Shown: piece after piece, positions 15,913 to 24,251 of the stretch | How the letters are laid out: every line of letters starts with the position of its first letter | Numbering within the stretch: the stretch's first letter is position 1 | Source: Lactobacillus equicursoris DSM 19284 = JCM 14600 = CIP 110162 | Lineage (GTDB): Bacteria; Bacillota; Bacilli; Lactobacillales; Lactobacillaceae | Reading direction: 5' to 3' | Length of the DNA: 52,272 nt | NCBI RefSeq assembly: GCF_001434815.1 | Contig: NZ_AZDU01000008.1 | Location: 1 to 52,272 of the forward strand | The notes under the pieces: generated by a model | Seen by the model: only the letters and a program-made list of their open reading frames with translations | Databases searched by the model: none | Told to the model about the DNA's origin: nothing | Program-made: the position numbers and the translations under genes

Positions 15913-16689
15913 CTATAACTGTTTCTCTAAAAATTTCTTTACTGTACAAGTAGCCTCATCTAGCTGCCCATCCCCAGTATAGTTGTGGTCAGCCCCAGCA
16001 ATTGGCACAAAAGTGAAGTCGCCAGTTGCCTTCCGCTCCATCCCGGCCAGCATCTTGGCGTAGTCAAATGGTACAGTTTGGTCGCTCGTCCCGTGGATCA
16101 GGCAAACCGGCCCATGGTAACTGGCCACTGCTCGTTCTAGGGGAAGCAGCCGCAGGGTTAAAAAGAATTCTGGCTTCAGCTTACGACTTTTCCTTGGCAA
16201 TAAATATTCGTCTTCCATCTGCTCAGGGTTAAACTTGACGCCAAACAGCTCTCCTTTTCGGGCACCATAAACTTCCACTGTAGCTGGTGACAAGGGAATG
16301 AGACCTGCGATCTCTCCTGGCAGCATCCCGGCTGTCATCAAAGCGGTCAGCCCGCCTTGGGAGTGCCCGGCCAAAAAGATTTTGTCAACGAATGGGAGCT
16401 TTTTAGCATAAGCCACAAGCTCCATGGCTTGGTTCAGCCACTTTAAGATCGTATGGTCGGCAAAATTGCCACCGCTGGCCCCGTGCCCGTATAGGTCCAC
16501 CCGCAAGGCCGCATAGCCGGCACGATTAGCAGCATCTTTAACTGCCACAATATGCCGCTCCTCCATCTGGCCGGTAAAGCCGTGAAAAATAATCAAGAGC
16601 GGATAGCTATCCCGTTTACTTTTAGGAAAGTCCAACTTAGCATGGACCGGCATCCCGTCACAATCGATAAAATATTCCTTATTGTCCAT
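15913..16689 (-). CDS. Alpha/beta hydrolase, cinnamoyl/feruloyl esterase-like
   Basis: A 258-aa soluble hydrolase. It shows HGFTG (about 36-40), the nucleophile elbow GHSQGG (Ser110), an acid in HGTSDQTVP (about 206-214) and the catalytic His in GADHNYTG (about 236). An inserted lid lies around 135-175. The layout and lengths match the cinnamoyl/feruloyl esterases of L. johnsonii (LJ0536 type), which cleave plant phenolic esters. The start at 16689 has AAGAG upstream; a GTG at 16698 is in frame but has no ribosome-site spacing. Substrate is inferred from family only. Confidence 0.82.
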   Translation of the reverse strand: MDNKEYFIDCDGMPVHAKLDFPKSKRDSYPLLIIFHGFTGQMEERHIVAVKDAANRAGYAALRVDLYGHGASGGNFADHTILKWLNQAMELVAYAKKLPFVDKIFLAGHSQGGLTALMTAGMLPGEIAGLIPLSPATVEVYGARKGELFGVKFNPEQMEDEYLLPRKSRKLKPEFFLTLRLLPLERAVASYHGPVCLIHGTSDQTVPFDYAKMLAGMERKATGDFTFVPIAGADHNYTGDGQLDEATCTVKKFLEKQL

Positions 16690-16786
16690 TTTTTTCACAC
16701 TCTTAGTAAAGTATTTACTACAACTTTACCACATTTTGCAAAGTCCCTCTTTTACTAAATAAAAGTAAAAGATAAAAAGATCGTCA

Positions 16787-18016
16787 ATTGCAAGAATAAA
16801 TTGAACACTTACCAATAACATCTGGTAGATTTTGACTATCTACGCCGATAAATATGGTCAAGCTCTACGTCAAAGCACTCTTCTGGAGTCTTGTAGTTTA
16901 AGATCTTTCGAGGAAGAGAGTTGCACCATACTTCGATCTTAGCAATGTCTTCCACGCTGTATTTATCCATACGACCTCCCTTAGGGATATAGCGTCTGAT
17001 AAGGCCGTTGTGCCGCTCTATGCTACCTTTATCACAAGATGTATAAGGGTGAGCATAGTACACAAGCGTCTTGGAAACTTGCTCAAGATTTGATAGATCC
17101 CCGAACTCGGAACCGTTGTCGGTTGTGATAGACTTAAAGATTTGATTCCATTTGAATCCATAGTATTCTCGAAGCTTATCAAATGCCTTCATAACGCTAA
17201 CTGAGGTCTTATTCTCAATCTTGATCATGAAGAACTGACGAGTCTTTCGTTCGCACAGAGTAATCAACACATCGTCATCCTTAGTCTTGTGTCCAAGAAC
17301 CAGATCGCATTCCCAGTTACCAAAGTCCTTACGGTTTTCGATTCTAGGACTACGTTCATCGATGCTTCGTCCCAGGATACGCTTGTTTACACGGGCACGG
17401 CGAGTCTTTGTATTGCGCTTGACCTTCTCTGGAAGATCACCGTTCTTGATGTCCATTAGGACCAAGTCAACGTAGTTATACAGGGTTTTGGTTGATACGA
17501 TCTGATCCTTTTGAAAGATCCCTTCAGCCAAAGCATAACCCACGCAAGCATCAAGAGACCAGCCTCGATTATGGAAGCAGCGGGAAACATGGTCAATAAA
17601 CTTATGTCTGCGAAGAAACAATCTCTTGCGGCCGCATTCGCTTCTATGTAGTTCGTAAGTGCTTTGTCCTTCGACAGCTTTATACCGCTTCAGATTGCCG
17701 GTATACAGGGATACTGTGCCTCTTTTGAGCTCATACCTGACCGTGCTAGGTGAGCAGTTAAGTTCTCTAGCAATAGCACGATTAGAGAAGCCCTTGGAGT
17801 GCAATTCCTGGATCGTAGTCCGGTCGTTTAACGTAAGGTGTTTGCCTTTTTGGTGTGGTTTAGTGTTAGAATATGAATGATCCATTTTAACCTCTCTAGA
17901 AATGTTTGTGGTGATTCATATTCTACCAGATGGTTGAAATAGATTTTTTGTGCTCTGATTCAGTGAAAGCATTTTTTCTTACTGGATCGGAACAGTGTTC
18001 AATTTGATTTTACAAT
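16787..18016 (-). mobile_element. IS30-family insertion sequence
   Basis: The transposase gene is bracketed by two sets of inverted repeats. The outer pair (16787-16809 and 17994-18016) matches at 19 of 23 positions and shares AAATTGAACACT exactly. The inner pair (about 16818-16833 and 17923-17940) shares ATCTGGTAGA. The outer pair probably marks the ends of the element, about 1.23 kb. I see no convincing target duplication, so the exact ends are uncertain. Confidence 0.75.
16836..17885 (-). CDS. IS30-family transposase
   Basis: A 349-aa transposase, full length and uninterrupted. An N-terminal HTH of the IS30 type (LTLNDRTTIQELHSKGFSNR, about 18-37, then SPSTVRYELKRG) is followed by a DDE catalytic core: the first Asp in GNWECDLVLGH, the second in ITTDNGSEFG and the Glu in GSIERHNGLIRRYIPKG. 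It catalyses cut-and-paste or circle-type transposition of the surrounding element and is probably active. A purine-rich AGAGAGG stretch precedes the ATG. Confidence 0.93.
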   Translation of the reverse strand: MDHSYSNTKPHQKGKHLTLNDRTTIQELHSKGFSNRAIARELNCSPSTVRYELKRGTVSLYTGNLKRYKAVEGQSTYELHRSECGRKRLFLRRHKFIDHVSRCFHNRGWSLDACVGYALAEGIFQKDQIVSTKTLYNYVDLVLMDIKNGDLPEKVKRNTKTRRARVNKRILGRSIDERSPRIENRKDFGNWECDLVLGHKTKDDDVLITLCERKTRQFFMIKIENKTSVSVMKAFDKLREYYGFKWNQIFKSITTDNGSEFGDLSNLEQVSKTLVYYAHPYTSCDKGSIERHNGLIRRYIPKGGRMDKYSVEDIAKIEVWCNSLPRKILNYKTPEECFDVELDHIYRRR

Positions 18017-18102
18017 CGGCGTTCAATTTTTCTGGCTTTTTTGCCAGAAAGTCAATGGGACAGTTCTTATCAACATACTTTTTGTTAACCTTGTTTTGTT
18101 GG

Positions 18103-18133
18103 GCGCGGCGAAGCCGCGCTATTGTGTTATAAT
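18103..18133 (+). promoter_or_regulatory. GC-rich hairpin next to a -10 box upstream of the recombinase-like gene
   Basis: GCGCGGC-GAA-GCCGCGC (18103-18119) is a perfect 7-bp dyad located where the -35 box of the TATAAT at 18128-18133 would be. It may be an operator that blocks or replaces -35 recognition. A second hairpin, tttctggc/gccagaaa (about 18027-18052), lies nearer the insertion sequence. Confidence 0.4.
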
Positions 18134-18188
18134 TATTGTAGTAACAATTAGGAAGCTTAAACGATAGATAAATATAAAGGAGCAACTT

Positions 18189-19019
18189 ATGTACCCTCAC
18201 CAAACCGGCTTTGAAAATTGGTGCCGGGGCCCGCAAAGGCTCAGCTCCAAGTCAATTGAGAACGCCAATTACTGCTTGGACCATTTTTTCACTTATGCCC
18301 AAGTGAATTTTCCATCAAGCGAGGTCAACGAGATCACGGCCAACAATGTCAGAGACTACCTGCAACAGCTGTCTAGCAAGGAGAAGCTGCAGGTTACGAC
18401 CGTCAACAAGTATGTCTCCTACATCAAAAAGTACTTCTACTACTTGGCCCTGGCCGGTATCACCCCGACCTACCACCTGCTGGATTTGAAAGGCTACTCT
18501 TTTGAGTGCCGCAAGACCTATGTAATTGACTGGCAGGACCACTTGCCAGCCTTGATCCCCTATGTCCAGCATCCTTTAACTTTATGGCTCTTGCAGCTTT
18601 TTGCCCTGGGCTACCAGGCTAAAGAGCTATTAAGTCTTAGATCCAGCGATGTCAAGGATGATTTAGCTGACATGACTGACTACTTAACTGGTACTCTTTC
18701 TTTTGCAGACAATCCCGACCCCTATATCTTTGCTTCTAGGTCAGGAAAGCCATATGCCAGCAGCAACAATATCATGCAGCTAGTCAAGCCAGACAAGGAT
18801 CTCCTCTCCCCTATGCCCCTGACCTTGACCAACCTGCGCTTGTCCTATGTCTACTCTATGATCAGCCAGCAGAAATATTCTGACAAGGAGCTGCTGGACC
18901 TGCTCCATTGCCCGCCAAAGCGCCTAGCCTACTACCAGTACAACGCTGTCCAGTGCAATCTCATCCCCTTTTCTGAAGAGATAGTAAAAAAGGGCGGACC
19001 AGATGCCGCCCCTGCATGA
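18189..19019 (+). CDS. Tyrosine-recombinase-like protein with degenerate active site (XerD-like)
   Basis: A 276-aa protein with an N-terminal SAM-like core-binding domain (about 15-90) and a C-terminal integrase-like domain. Key residues are eroded: the box I Arg of GLRxxEL is Gln143 (GYQAKELLSL), the His of HxLR is Thr214 (TNLRLSYVY) while Arg217 remains, LGH has become LLH, and tyrosines remain at 248-251. This resembles the streptococcal XerD-like proteins described as not acting in dif recombination. DNA binding without strand cleavage is the likely property. AAAGGAGC lies 6 nt before the ATG. The IS30 element inserted just upstream. Confidence 0.75.
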   Translation: MYPHQTGFENWCRGPQRLSSKSIENANYCLDHFFTYAQVNFPSSEVNEITANNVRDYLQQLSSKEKLQVTTVNKYVSYIKKYFYYLALAGITPTYHLLDLKGYSFECRKTYVIDWQDHLPALIPYVQHPLTLWLLQLFALGYQAKELLSLRSSDVKDDLADMTDYLTGTLSFADNPDPYIFASRSGKPYASSNNIMQLVKPDKDLLSPMPLTLTNLRLSYVYSMISQQKYSDKELLDLLHCPPKRLAYYQYNAVQCNLIPFSEEIVKKGGPDAAPA

Positions 19020-19022
19020 ATA

Positions 19023-19068
19023 AAATCAAAAAAATCTTCGAAACTCATTTCGAAGATTTTTTTGATTT
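19023..19068. terminator. Long bidirectional terminator
   Basis: A near-perfect stem of about 20 bp (AAATCAAAAAAATCTTCGAAA and its complement) has a CTCA loop and A/T tracts at both sides. It lies between the converging recombinase-like gene and the secreted-protein gene. Confidence 0.9.
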
Positions 19069-19116
19069 CTCTACTTTTGTATTCTATCAGTTTAGTTAAC
19101 AAGCTACATTAAGATT

Positions 19117-19500
19117 TTAGTACGCCCAAATTTCGACACCTGCCATCAAAGTTTTTGAACTATTGTTGTAAACTCTAACAGAGTAATCTCCTGACCCACT
19201 GAAATTCCTAAACTTCATTTTAATACCAGAAGTTTTCACCGTATATGAGTGAACCAATTTTCCGTATCTAAAAATTTTCACACGAACTTTCTTACCGCGA
19301 GTTGAAACACCAACTTTATATCCTTTTTTTGCATGAACTCGGTTTGTACTAGCTGAACTAACACCTTTATAAAGGGCGGTTTCACCATACGTTTCATTAG
19401 TGTCAGCAAGTACTTGCTTTGATTCTGGCATAACCCAACACACGGCCATAACTAGAATCGCAGTCAGAAATGAAACAAATGTTTTTTTGTGCTTACTCAT
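19117..19500 (-). CDS. Small secreted protein of unknown function
   Basis: A 127-aa protein with a clear Sec signal peptide (basic MSKHKK, hydrophobic core FVSFLTAILVMAVCWVM, likely cleavage after VLA near residue 33). The mature part of about 95 residues is basic and rich in beta-type strands (YKVGVSTRGKKVRVKIFRYG, GSGDYSVRVYNN), with no cell-wall anchor. The start at 19500 follows AGAGGGA; the frame is open further upstream but without a ribosome site. Lower GC than the neighbours hints at acquisition. Function is not recognised. Confidence 0.7.
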   Translation of the reverse strand: MSKHKKTFVSFLTAILVMAVCWVMPESKQVLADTNETYGETALYKGVSSASTNRVHAKKGYKVGVSTRGKKVRVKIFRYGKLVHSYTVKTSGIKMKFRNFSGSGDYSVRVYNNSSKTLMAGVEIWAY

Positions 19501-19717
19501 TAAGATTCCCTCTTTCTTGATAACAGTTACTTTTGTATTCAATGCTATCACTAATCAAATGATTGTCAAGAAGTAAAAATATTATGCGCTTCAACACTAT
19601 AGAAAATTTCTCCAAGAATTCTTTGCTCTCCTTTCCGTTTTGAACGTGAAAAGAATATTTTACTGTAACAACAAGTGCTATAATGAATTGATAGACAATA
19701 AAAGGAGATTTTAATCA

Positions 19718-20281
19718 ATGAATAAAAAGAAGCAAGCCGCTGAAGAAGAAAGCTGGGGCAAATTTTTCCGTGACGTCCTGGTAATGTTCCTGATCTTTGT
19801 CTCAATCTATTATGTTGTCTTCTCCTTCTTCTTAGCCAATGAAGTGGTCTCTGGCCCATCCATGCAGCCAACCTTTGAAGATGGCGACCGATTGATTGCA
19901 GTGCGCAAATTTACTCCTAAACGTAACGACGTCGTGATCATCAAGGCCCCTGACCAAGCCGGCGCCATGTACATCAAGCGGGTGATCGGCCTGCCTGGCG
20001 ACACTGTCCAATCTAAAAATGACGTCCTCTATATCAACGGCAAAAAGGTCGCTCAGCCATACCTTAATAACAAATATAAGAAGGCCGACAACCTGGCTGG
20101 GTCCAACTACACCAGCAACTTCAAGGTGAAAATCAAGAAGGACTACTACTGGGTCATGGGTGACCACCGAGACGTGTCTAAGGACTCCCGCAAATTCGGT
20201 CAAGTTAAGCGCAGCTACCTCTTGAGTAAGGTTGTTCTCCGCTACTGGCCGGTCACCAAGATCAGCACTAATTTTTACTAA
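19718..20281 (+). CDS. lepB: Signal peptidase I
   Basis: A 187-aa membrane-bound serine peptidase that removes Sec signal peptides outside the membrane. It has a single N-terminal helix (about 20-41), catalytic Ser48 in SGPSMQPT, catalytic Lys87 in YIKRVIGLPGD and the box E region GDHRDVSKDSRKFG (about 148-161). Length is usual for Gram-positive SipS-type enzymes. AAAGGAG precedes the ATG. It is followed by a separate small gene. Confidence 0.93.
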   Translation: MNKKKQAAEEESWGKFFRDVLVMFLIFVSIYYVVFSFFLANEVVSGPSMQPTFEDGDRLIAVRKFTPKRNDVVIIKAPDQAGAMYIKRVIGLPGDTVQSKNDVLYINGKKVAQPYLNNKYKKADNLAGSNYTSNFKVKIKKDYYWVMGDHRDVSKDSRKFGQVKRSYLLSKVVLRYWPVTKISTNFY

Positions 20282-20365
20282 TTTTTCGGAAGTTTTCTTT
20301 TAAGTTCACGCCTTCATCCTTAAAAAATGGTAAAATTAACTTATGAAGATGAAGGAGTGAAGATC

Positions 20366-20551
20366 ATGAAACCAGAAGAACTTTCAGACACAATCATCGA
20401 ATTTCAAAGCAAGCACGACGTGAGTGACACGAGTTTGGCCTTTGCCAGTCACCTTTCTGTTGAAAAGGTGCACGCCATGAAGCAAGGCCGGGGCAACTTC
20501 ACCAGTGATGAAGTCAACCAAATGCTCGACTACATCCAGTCACAAATGTAA
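20366..20551 (+). CDS. Small LBP_cg2779-like protein
   Basis: A 61-aa soluble protein starting MKPEELSDTI. AAGGAG lies 8 nt before the ATG at 20366. It has a compact helical pattern (DTSLAFASHLSVEKVHAMKQGRGNFTSDEV) that resembles a helix-turn-helix and matches a small family widespread in lactobacilli. Role unknown; DNA binding is a possibility from shape only. It has its own terminator directly after the stop. Confidence 0.75.
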   Translation: MKPEELSDTIIEFQSKHDVSDTSLAFASHLSVEKVHAMKQGRGNFTSDEVNQMLDYIQSQM

Positions 20552-20552
20552 T

Positions 20553-20583
20553 CAAAGGCAGTCATTGACTGCCTTTTTCTTTT
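20553..20583 (+). terminator. Terminator of the small gene at 20366
   Basis: The stem AAAGGCAGTC/GACTGCCTTT is followed by TTTTTCTTTTG. Confidence 0.85.
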
Positions 20584-20875
20584 GCTATTTTTTACCATTT
20601 TTTCTTTTTACTACTTGTTATTGTTCCACGCTGGATATTTTACACTTGCTAAAAAATGTAAAACGCAATAAATCCCGATATTACAGCTTTTGTATCTATT
20701 TTTTCTTAACAGTTTGACTTGCTATCATTATTTTTTAAGTCTGATTCGCAAGCAACCAAAGCCGGTATAATAGTATTTTTATCCAAAAGCCTGTAAAGGC
20801 TTAACATCGTTTTTTGTTTCACACCCTTTTTCCACCAAAGTTATTCACAGAACATGTGATCTAAGCTTTTTAACA
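20584..20875 (+). other. Gene-free region with a promoter-like site and a DnaA-box match; possible small RNA
   Basis: A TATAAT at 20766-20771 has only a weak -35 match. Downstream come a small hairpin AAGCC/GGCTT (about 20776-20792), a TTATTCACA (20841-20849) identical to the DnaA-box consensus, and the terminator at 20876-20908, which also works on the plus strand. A transcript of about 130 nt would result. No known RNA family is recognised. Confidence 0.3.
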
Positions 20876-20908
20876 AAAAAGACTGCTGGCTAATCAGCAG
20901 TCTTTTCT
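20876..20908. terminator. Terminator of the trmK-nif3-pepT unit
   Basis: The stem AAAAGACTGCTG/CAGCAGTCTTTT has a 6-nt loop. The minus-strand tail is TTTTTTGTT; the plus-strand tail is shorter. Confidence 0.85.
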
Positions 20909-20915
20909 GGTTATT

Positions 20916-22153
20916 CTATTTAGCTCTTTCCGCGTTTAGTTCGGCCATCTTGATCATGACGTCAACAGCCTTCCACATGGATTCCAAAACCGTGTATTCA
21001 TAACGGCCGTGCATGTTTTCTTCCCCGGCAAAAAGGTTTGGACATGGCAAGCCCATGTAAGTAAGCTGGGAGCCATCCGTACCCCCTCTAACTGGTTCTT
21101 CGTTGATTTCGGTTAAGCCGCAGGCTTTGTAGGCATCCCGGGCCAGGTCGATGATTTCCATGTGCTTGGCCAGTTCATCAGCCATGTTGTAGTATTGGTC
21201 CCACATCTTCAGCTTGATCCGTTCGCCGTACTTAGCGTTTAATTCGGCAACCTTTTCCTTAACCAGGTTCTTGCGGGCTTCCAGGCCGTCGCGCTTAAAG
21301 TCGCGGATGATGTAGGCCAGGTGGGCATTGTCAACCGTTCCTGAGAAGTCCATCAAGTGGTAAAAGCCTTGTTCGCCATCAGTCTTTTCTGGCACTTCAT
21401 CTTGAGGTAGGGAGTTTTGGAAATCGATCCCCACTTGGATGGCGTTGATCATTTGCCCCTTGGCAACGGCTGGGTGGACGTTGACGCCTTGGATGTCCAA
21501 TTCAAATTGGGCAGCTGAGAAAGTTCCCCAGTCCAATTTGCCTGGGCCTTCGCCATCTACCGTGTAGGCAAATTCAGCACCAAAGTCTTCTACGTCAAAG
21601 TGCTGAGCACCAGTCCCGATTTCTTCGTCCGGGGTAAAGCCTAGGCGGATGGTCCCGTGCTTGATTTCTGGGTGAGCCAAGAGGTATTCGGCGAAAGTAA
21701 CCAATTCACTGTCGCCGCACTTGTCGTCCCCACCGAGCAAAGTATCACCAGAAGCAGAGATAATAGTCTGACCCTTGTACTTCTTTAGATTAGGGAAAAC
21801 GGCTGGATCCAAGTAAAATTCGCTGTCCCCCACTGAATCTTGGATACGCCATCGTAGTTTTCGGTAATTTGCGGCTTAACGTTTTCGGAATTAAAGTCAG
21901 CCGTGTCACAGTGAGCCAAAAATCCCATCACTGGCACGTCCCAGTCGACGTTAGATGGGATTTCAGCGATGACCGTCCCGGCCTTTTCGTTATAGTGAAC
22001 GTCGCTTAAGCCAAGTTCCTTCAATTCTTCTATGATCACCATTTGGTAGTCCACTTCTCTTTGGGTAGATGGGAAGCGGTCTGCGTGCTCATCTGAGCGG
22101 GAGTTGATCTTGACGTACTTTAAAAATCTTGGCAACAGGGTTGGATATTCCAT
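20916..22153 (-). pseudogene. pepT: Peptidase T (tripeptide aminopeptidase), frameshifted
   Basis: Together the two frames encode a complete M20B peptidase of about 412 aa that removes N-terminal residues from tripeptides in the cytoplasm. The N-terminal part (22153 to about 21832) has the zinc-ligand region MGFLAHCDTADFN; the C-terminal part (from about 21833) has SGDTLLGGDDKCG, TPDEEIGTGAQHFDV and the final GEENMHGRYEY. The frame changes at GATTCAGTGGGGG: restoring one base (CAGGTG) would give the family sequence KIQVGDSEFYLD. A single-base loss next to a five-base G run is the cause, either a real mutation or a sequencing error. The start follows AAGGAAAAG. Confidence 0.85.
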
Positions 22154-22183
22154 TTTTCTTTTCCTTCCTGGTAAAAAATCTAT

Positions 22184-22981
22184 CTAAAAAATATTGTGAA
22201 AAGGATCAGTTGATACTTCACTGATCAAGATTTCGGTCTGCCAGCCGGCCGCTTTTTGCCAGTGCTGGAGGCGCTTAGCCACTTCGTACTTGAAGAGCTT
22301 TTCTGTGTAGTGGCCTGGGTCGACCACGGTCAGGCCGCTAGAAATCATGTCATGGCCCGTGTGGTAGTAAACATCCCCGGTAATGTAGGCATCGCAATCG
22401 TCCTTGAGGGCTTGCCGCCAGAACTTGTTGCCGTCCCCGCAGACGAAAGCCACCTTGCTGATGGACTTTGCTTCATCAGCTGTAATTAAACGCACCATGT
22501 CCACGCCCATTTTTTCCTTGACATATTCAGCAAAGTCCCGGGCAGTCATTGCTTTTGGCAAAAAGCCCTGCCGGCCAATGGCGATGCCGTCTTTGTCAAG
22601 GGCAAAAGGTGCGACCCTTTCTAAGCCCAGTTCCTGGGCCTGCCAGTCGCTTGACCCATCTTGCGCCTTGTCGGAATTGGTGTGAATAGAGTAAACGGTG
22701 ATGCCATGTGCGATAATTTTGGCGTACATGGCCTTTTGCGGGTCGCTATAGTCCAAGTTATCAACTGGACGGAAGATCAGCGGGTGGTGGCTGATAATCA
22801 GGTCTACGCCCCGCTCAATGGCTTCATCGACCACGTTAGGCCGAACGTCCAGAGTGGTCATGACCTTGGTCACCGGCGCTTCAAGTGACCCGATCTGCAA
22901 GCCAACTGGGTCGCCCTCAGTCGCAATTGCTTCTGGGAAAAATTCATTCAGCTTAGCAACGATTTCTTTTACCTGAGTCAT
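22184..22981 (-). CDS. Nif3-like dinuclear metal-centre protein (YqfO family)
   Basis: A 265-aa protein of the Nif3/DUF34 family. Metal-ligand motifs are HHPLIFRPVDNL (about 60-71), the HTNSD region (about 100-104) and the C-terminal HYTEK of VDPGHYTEK. It lacks the inserted PII-like domain of the longer Bacillus form. Its molecular role is still unsettled; a GTP cyclohydrolase 1 type 2 label is historical. It lies 9 bp after trmK and 30 bp before pepT, a common Lactobacillales arrangement downstream of rpoD. Confidence 0.88.
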   Translation of the reverse strand: MTQVKEIVAKLNEFFPEAIATEGDPVGLQIGSLEAPVTKVMTTLDVRPNVVDEAIERGVDLIISHHPLIFRPVDNLDYSDPQKAMYAKIIAHGITVYSIHTNSDKAQDGSSDWQAQELGLERVAPFALDKDGIAIGRQGFLPKAMTARDFAEYVKEKMGVDMVRLITADEAKSISKVAFVCGDGNKFWRQALKDDCDAYITGDVYYHTGHDMISSGLTVVDPGHYTEKLFKYEVAKRLQHWQKAAGWQTEILISEVSTDPFHNIF

Positions 22982-22990
22982 CTTTGCCTC

Positions 22991-23674
22991 CTAGTGAGCC
23001 AGTTCTTCTTGAATCATGGCCAGCAAGTCTTCAACCTGCTTGATCCGCACTTCGTCTTTTTGCTTGGCCTTGTTCAAATTTGCCAGCAGCTTTTGGTAGT
23101 ATTTTTCTTGCCCTTCCCATTTTTGGTAAAAAACGGGAGTCTTTTGCTTCAGTAAGAGCGGGCCAAATTCCACTTCCTTAACCGTCAGAGGGTGAACCTG
23201 GTCGGTCAGCTTGGCCTTGATCAGCTCATAGATGTGGCCAGCTTCAGCCACAATGTCTTCTTCGACGATTTCATACCGATTATCCATCAGCCACTGGCGA
23301 ACGTTGTTTTCGCCGATATTGGCTTCTAAGACCAAGGTCGGATAATAAGCGCCCCGGCTGGCAGCTTCGCTAAGCAAAGTCACCATCAGCTTGCCGCCCA
23401 TGCCGGCGATCACGACCGTATCGATCTGGTCTTCCTTTTTCACGGTCTCAAGGCCTGAACCGAGACGGGTTTCGATTTGGTCAGCTAAGCCGGCTGCCTG
23501 GATGTCGGCTTCGGCATTAGCCAAAGGTCCCTTGGCCACGTCACTGGCGATGGCGTAGCTGACCTTGCCCTGTTCCACCAGTCTAATTGGCAAATAGGCA
23601 TGATCGGTCCCAATGTCGGCAACCCGGCTATTAGGATCTACCATCTCTGCCAGGCGATTTAGTCTTAAATTCAT
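22991..23674 (-). CDS. trmK: tRNA (adenine(22)-N(1))-methyltransferase TrmK
   Basis: A 227-aa SAM-dependent methyltransferase of the TrmK/COG2384 family that modifies A22 in the D-loop of tRNA. It has MNLRLNRLAEMV at the start, motif I VADIGTDHAYLPI (about 18-30), IASDVAKGPLANA (about 42-54), VVIAGMGGKLM (about 87-97) and VLEANIGE (about 117-124). The C-terminal coiled region matches the family. First gene of the trmK-nif3-pepT unit. In many Firmicutes it directly follows rpoD; here about 5.7 kb of accessory genes lie between. Confidence 0.92.
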   Translation of the reverse strand: MNLRLNRLAEMVDPNSRVADIGTDHAYLPIRLVEQGKVSYAIASDVAKGPLANAEADIQAAGLADQIETRLGSGLETVKKEDQIDTVVIAGMGGKLMVTLLSEAASRGAYYPTLVLEANIGENNVRQWLMDNRYEIVEEDIVAEAGHIYELIKAKLTDQVHPLTVKEVEFGPLLLKQKTPVFYQKWEGQEKYYQKLLANLNKAKQKDEVRIKQVEDLLAMIQEELAH

Positions 23675-23810
23675 TGAAAATCTGCTCCTTTACAGAAATA
23701 AATTTTATCATAATTGCCCAAGCAAAAGGGCTTTTCTGCAAAAAATTAACCAGCGTGCTATAATAGAGAGAAGTTTTGACTATCAAAAGCTAAGGAGGCT
23801 TTTAGGGAAT

Positions 23811-24251
23811 ATGGATCGCACTGAAGCAGTAACCTTGACCAACATGTGCATGATCGTGAACCAAGACCGCGTCTTAACCATCAAACGGGAAGACCCGGTT
23901 TGGCCTGGTCTCGCCTTTCCGGGCGGCCACGTCGAAAAGCACGAATCAGTTCATGACTCGGTGGTTAGAGAGGTTAAAGAGGAAACCAATCTCGACATCG
24001 ACCATCCCCGCTTAGTTGGCTTTAAGCAATTTTTTGACAAACAGGACCACCGCTACCTGGTCTTCTTTTACCGGGCAGACCACTTTCAAGGAGAGATCAA
24101 GTCTTCAAGAGAAGGCAAGTTGGAGTGGGTCAAAATTGCCGATTTAGCAAAGCGACAGCTTGCCCACAATTTTGGCCAGGATCTGAAGCTCTTTTTAAAT
24201 CCCGATTTGGATGAGCATATGTTGTTTAACAAAGAGGACTTTTTATATTAA
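23811..24251 (+). CDS. Nudix hydrolase (MutT-like)
   Basis: A 146-aa protein with a full Nudix box: G-H-V-E-K-H-E, seven residues, then REVKEET (about residues 40-62). It would hydrolyse a nucleoside diphosphate linked to X, perhaps an oxidised dNTP; the substrate cannot be read. The ATG at 23811 is used because AAGGAGG is upstream and the longer open frame to 23613 overlaps trmK. A TATAAT at 23758-23763 with CTGCAA 17 bp upstream is a likely promoter. The stop overlaps the next ATG (TAATG), so it is co-translated with the M23 peptidase gene. Confidence 0.87.
   Translation: MDRTEAVTLTNMCMIVNQDRVLTIKREDPVWPGLAFPGGHVEKHESVHDSVVREVKEETNLDIDHPRLVGFKQFFDKQDHRYLVFFYRADHFQGEIKSSREGKLEWVKIADLAKRQLAHNFGQDLKLFLNPDLDEHMLFNKEDFLY

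Noticed and set aside
18189..19019. Integrase of a prophage or integrative element with the IS
   Set aside because: Catalytic residues are missing, no phage or conjugation genes are near, and no att-like repeats were seen.
20841..20849. Replication origin
   Set aside because: A single DnaA-box match without a cluster, an AT-rich unwinding element or dnaA/dnaN nearby.
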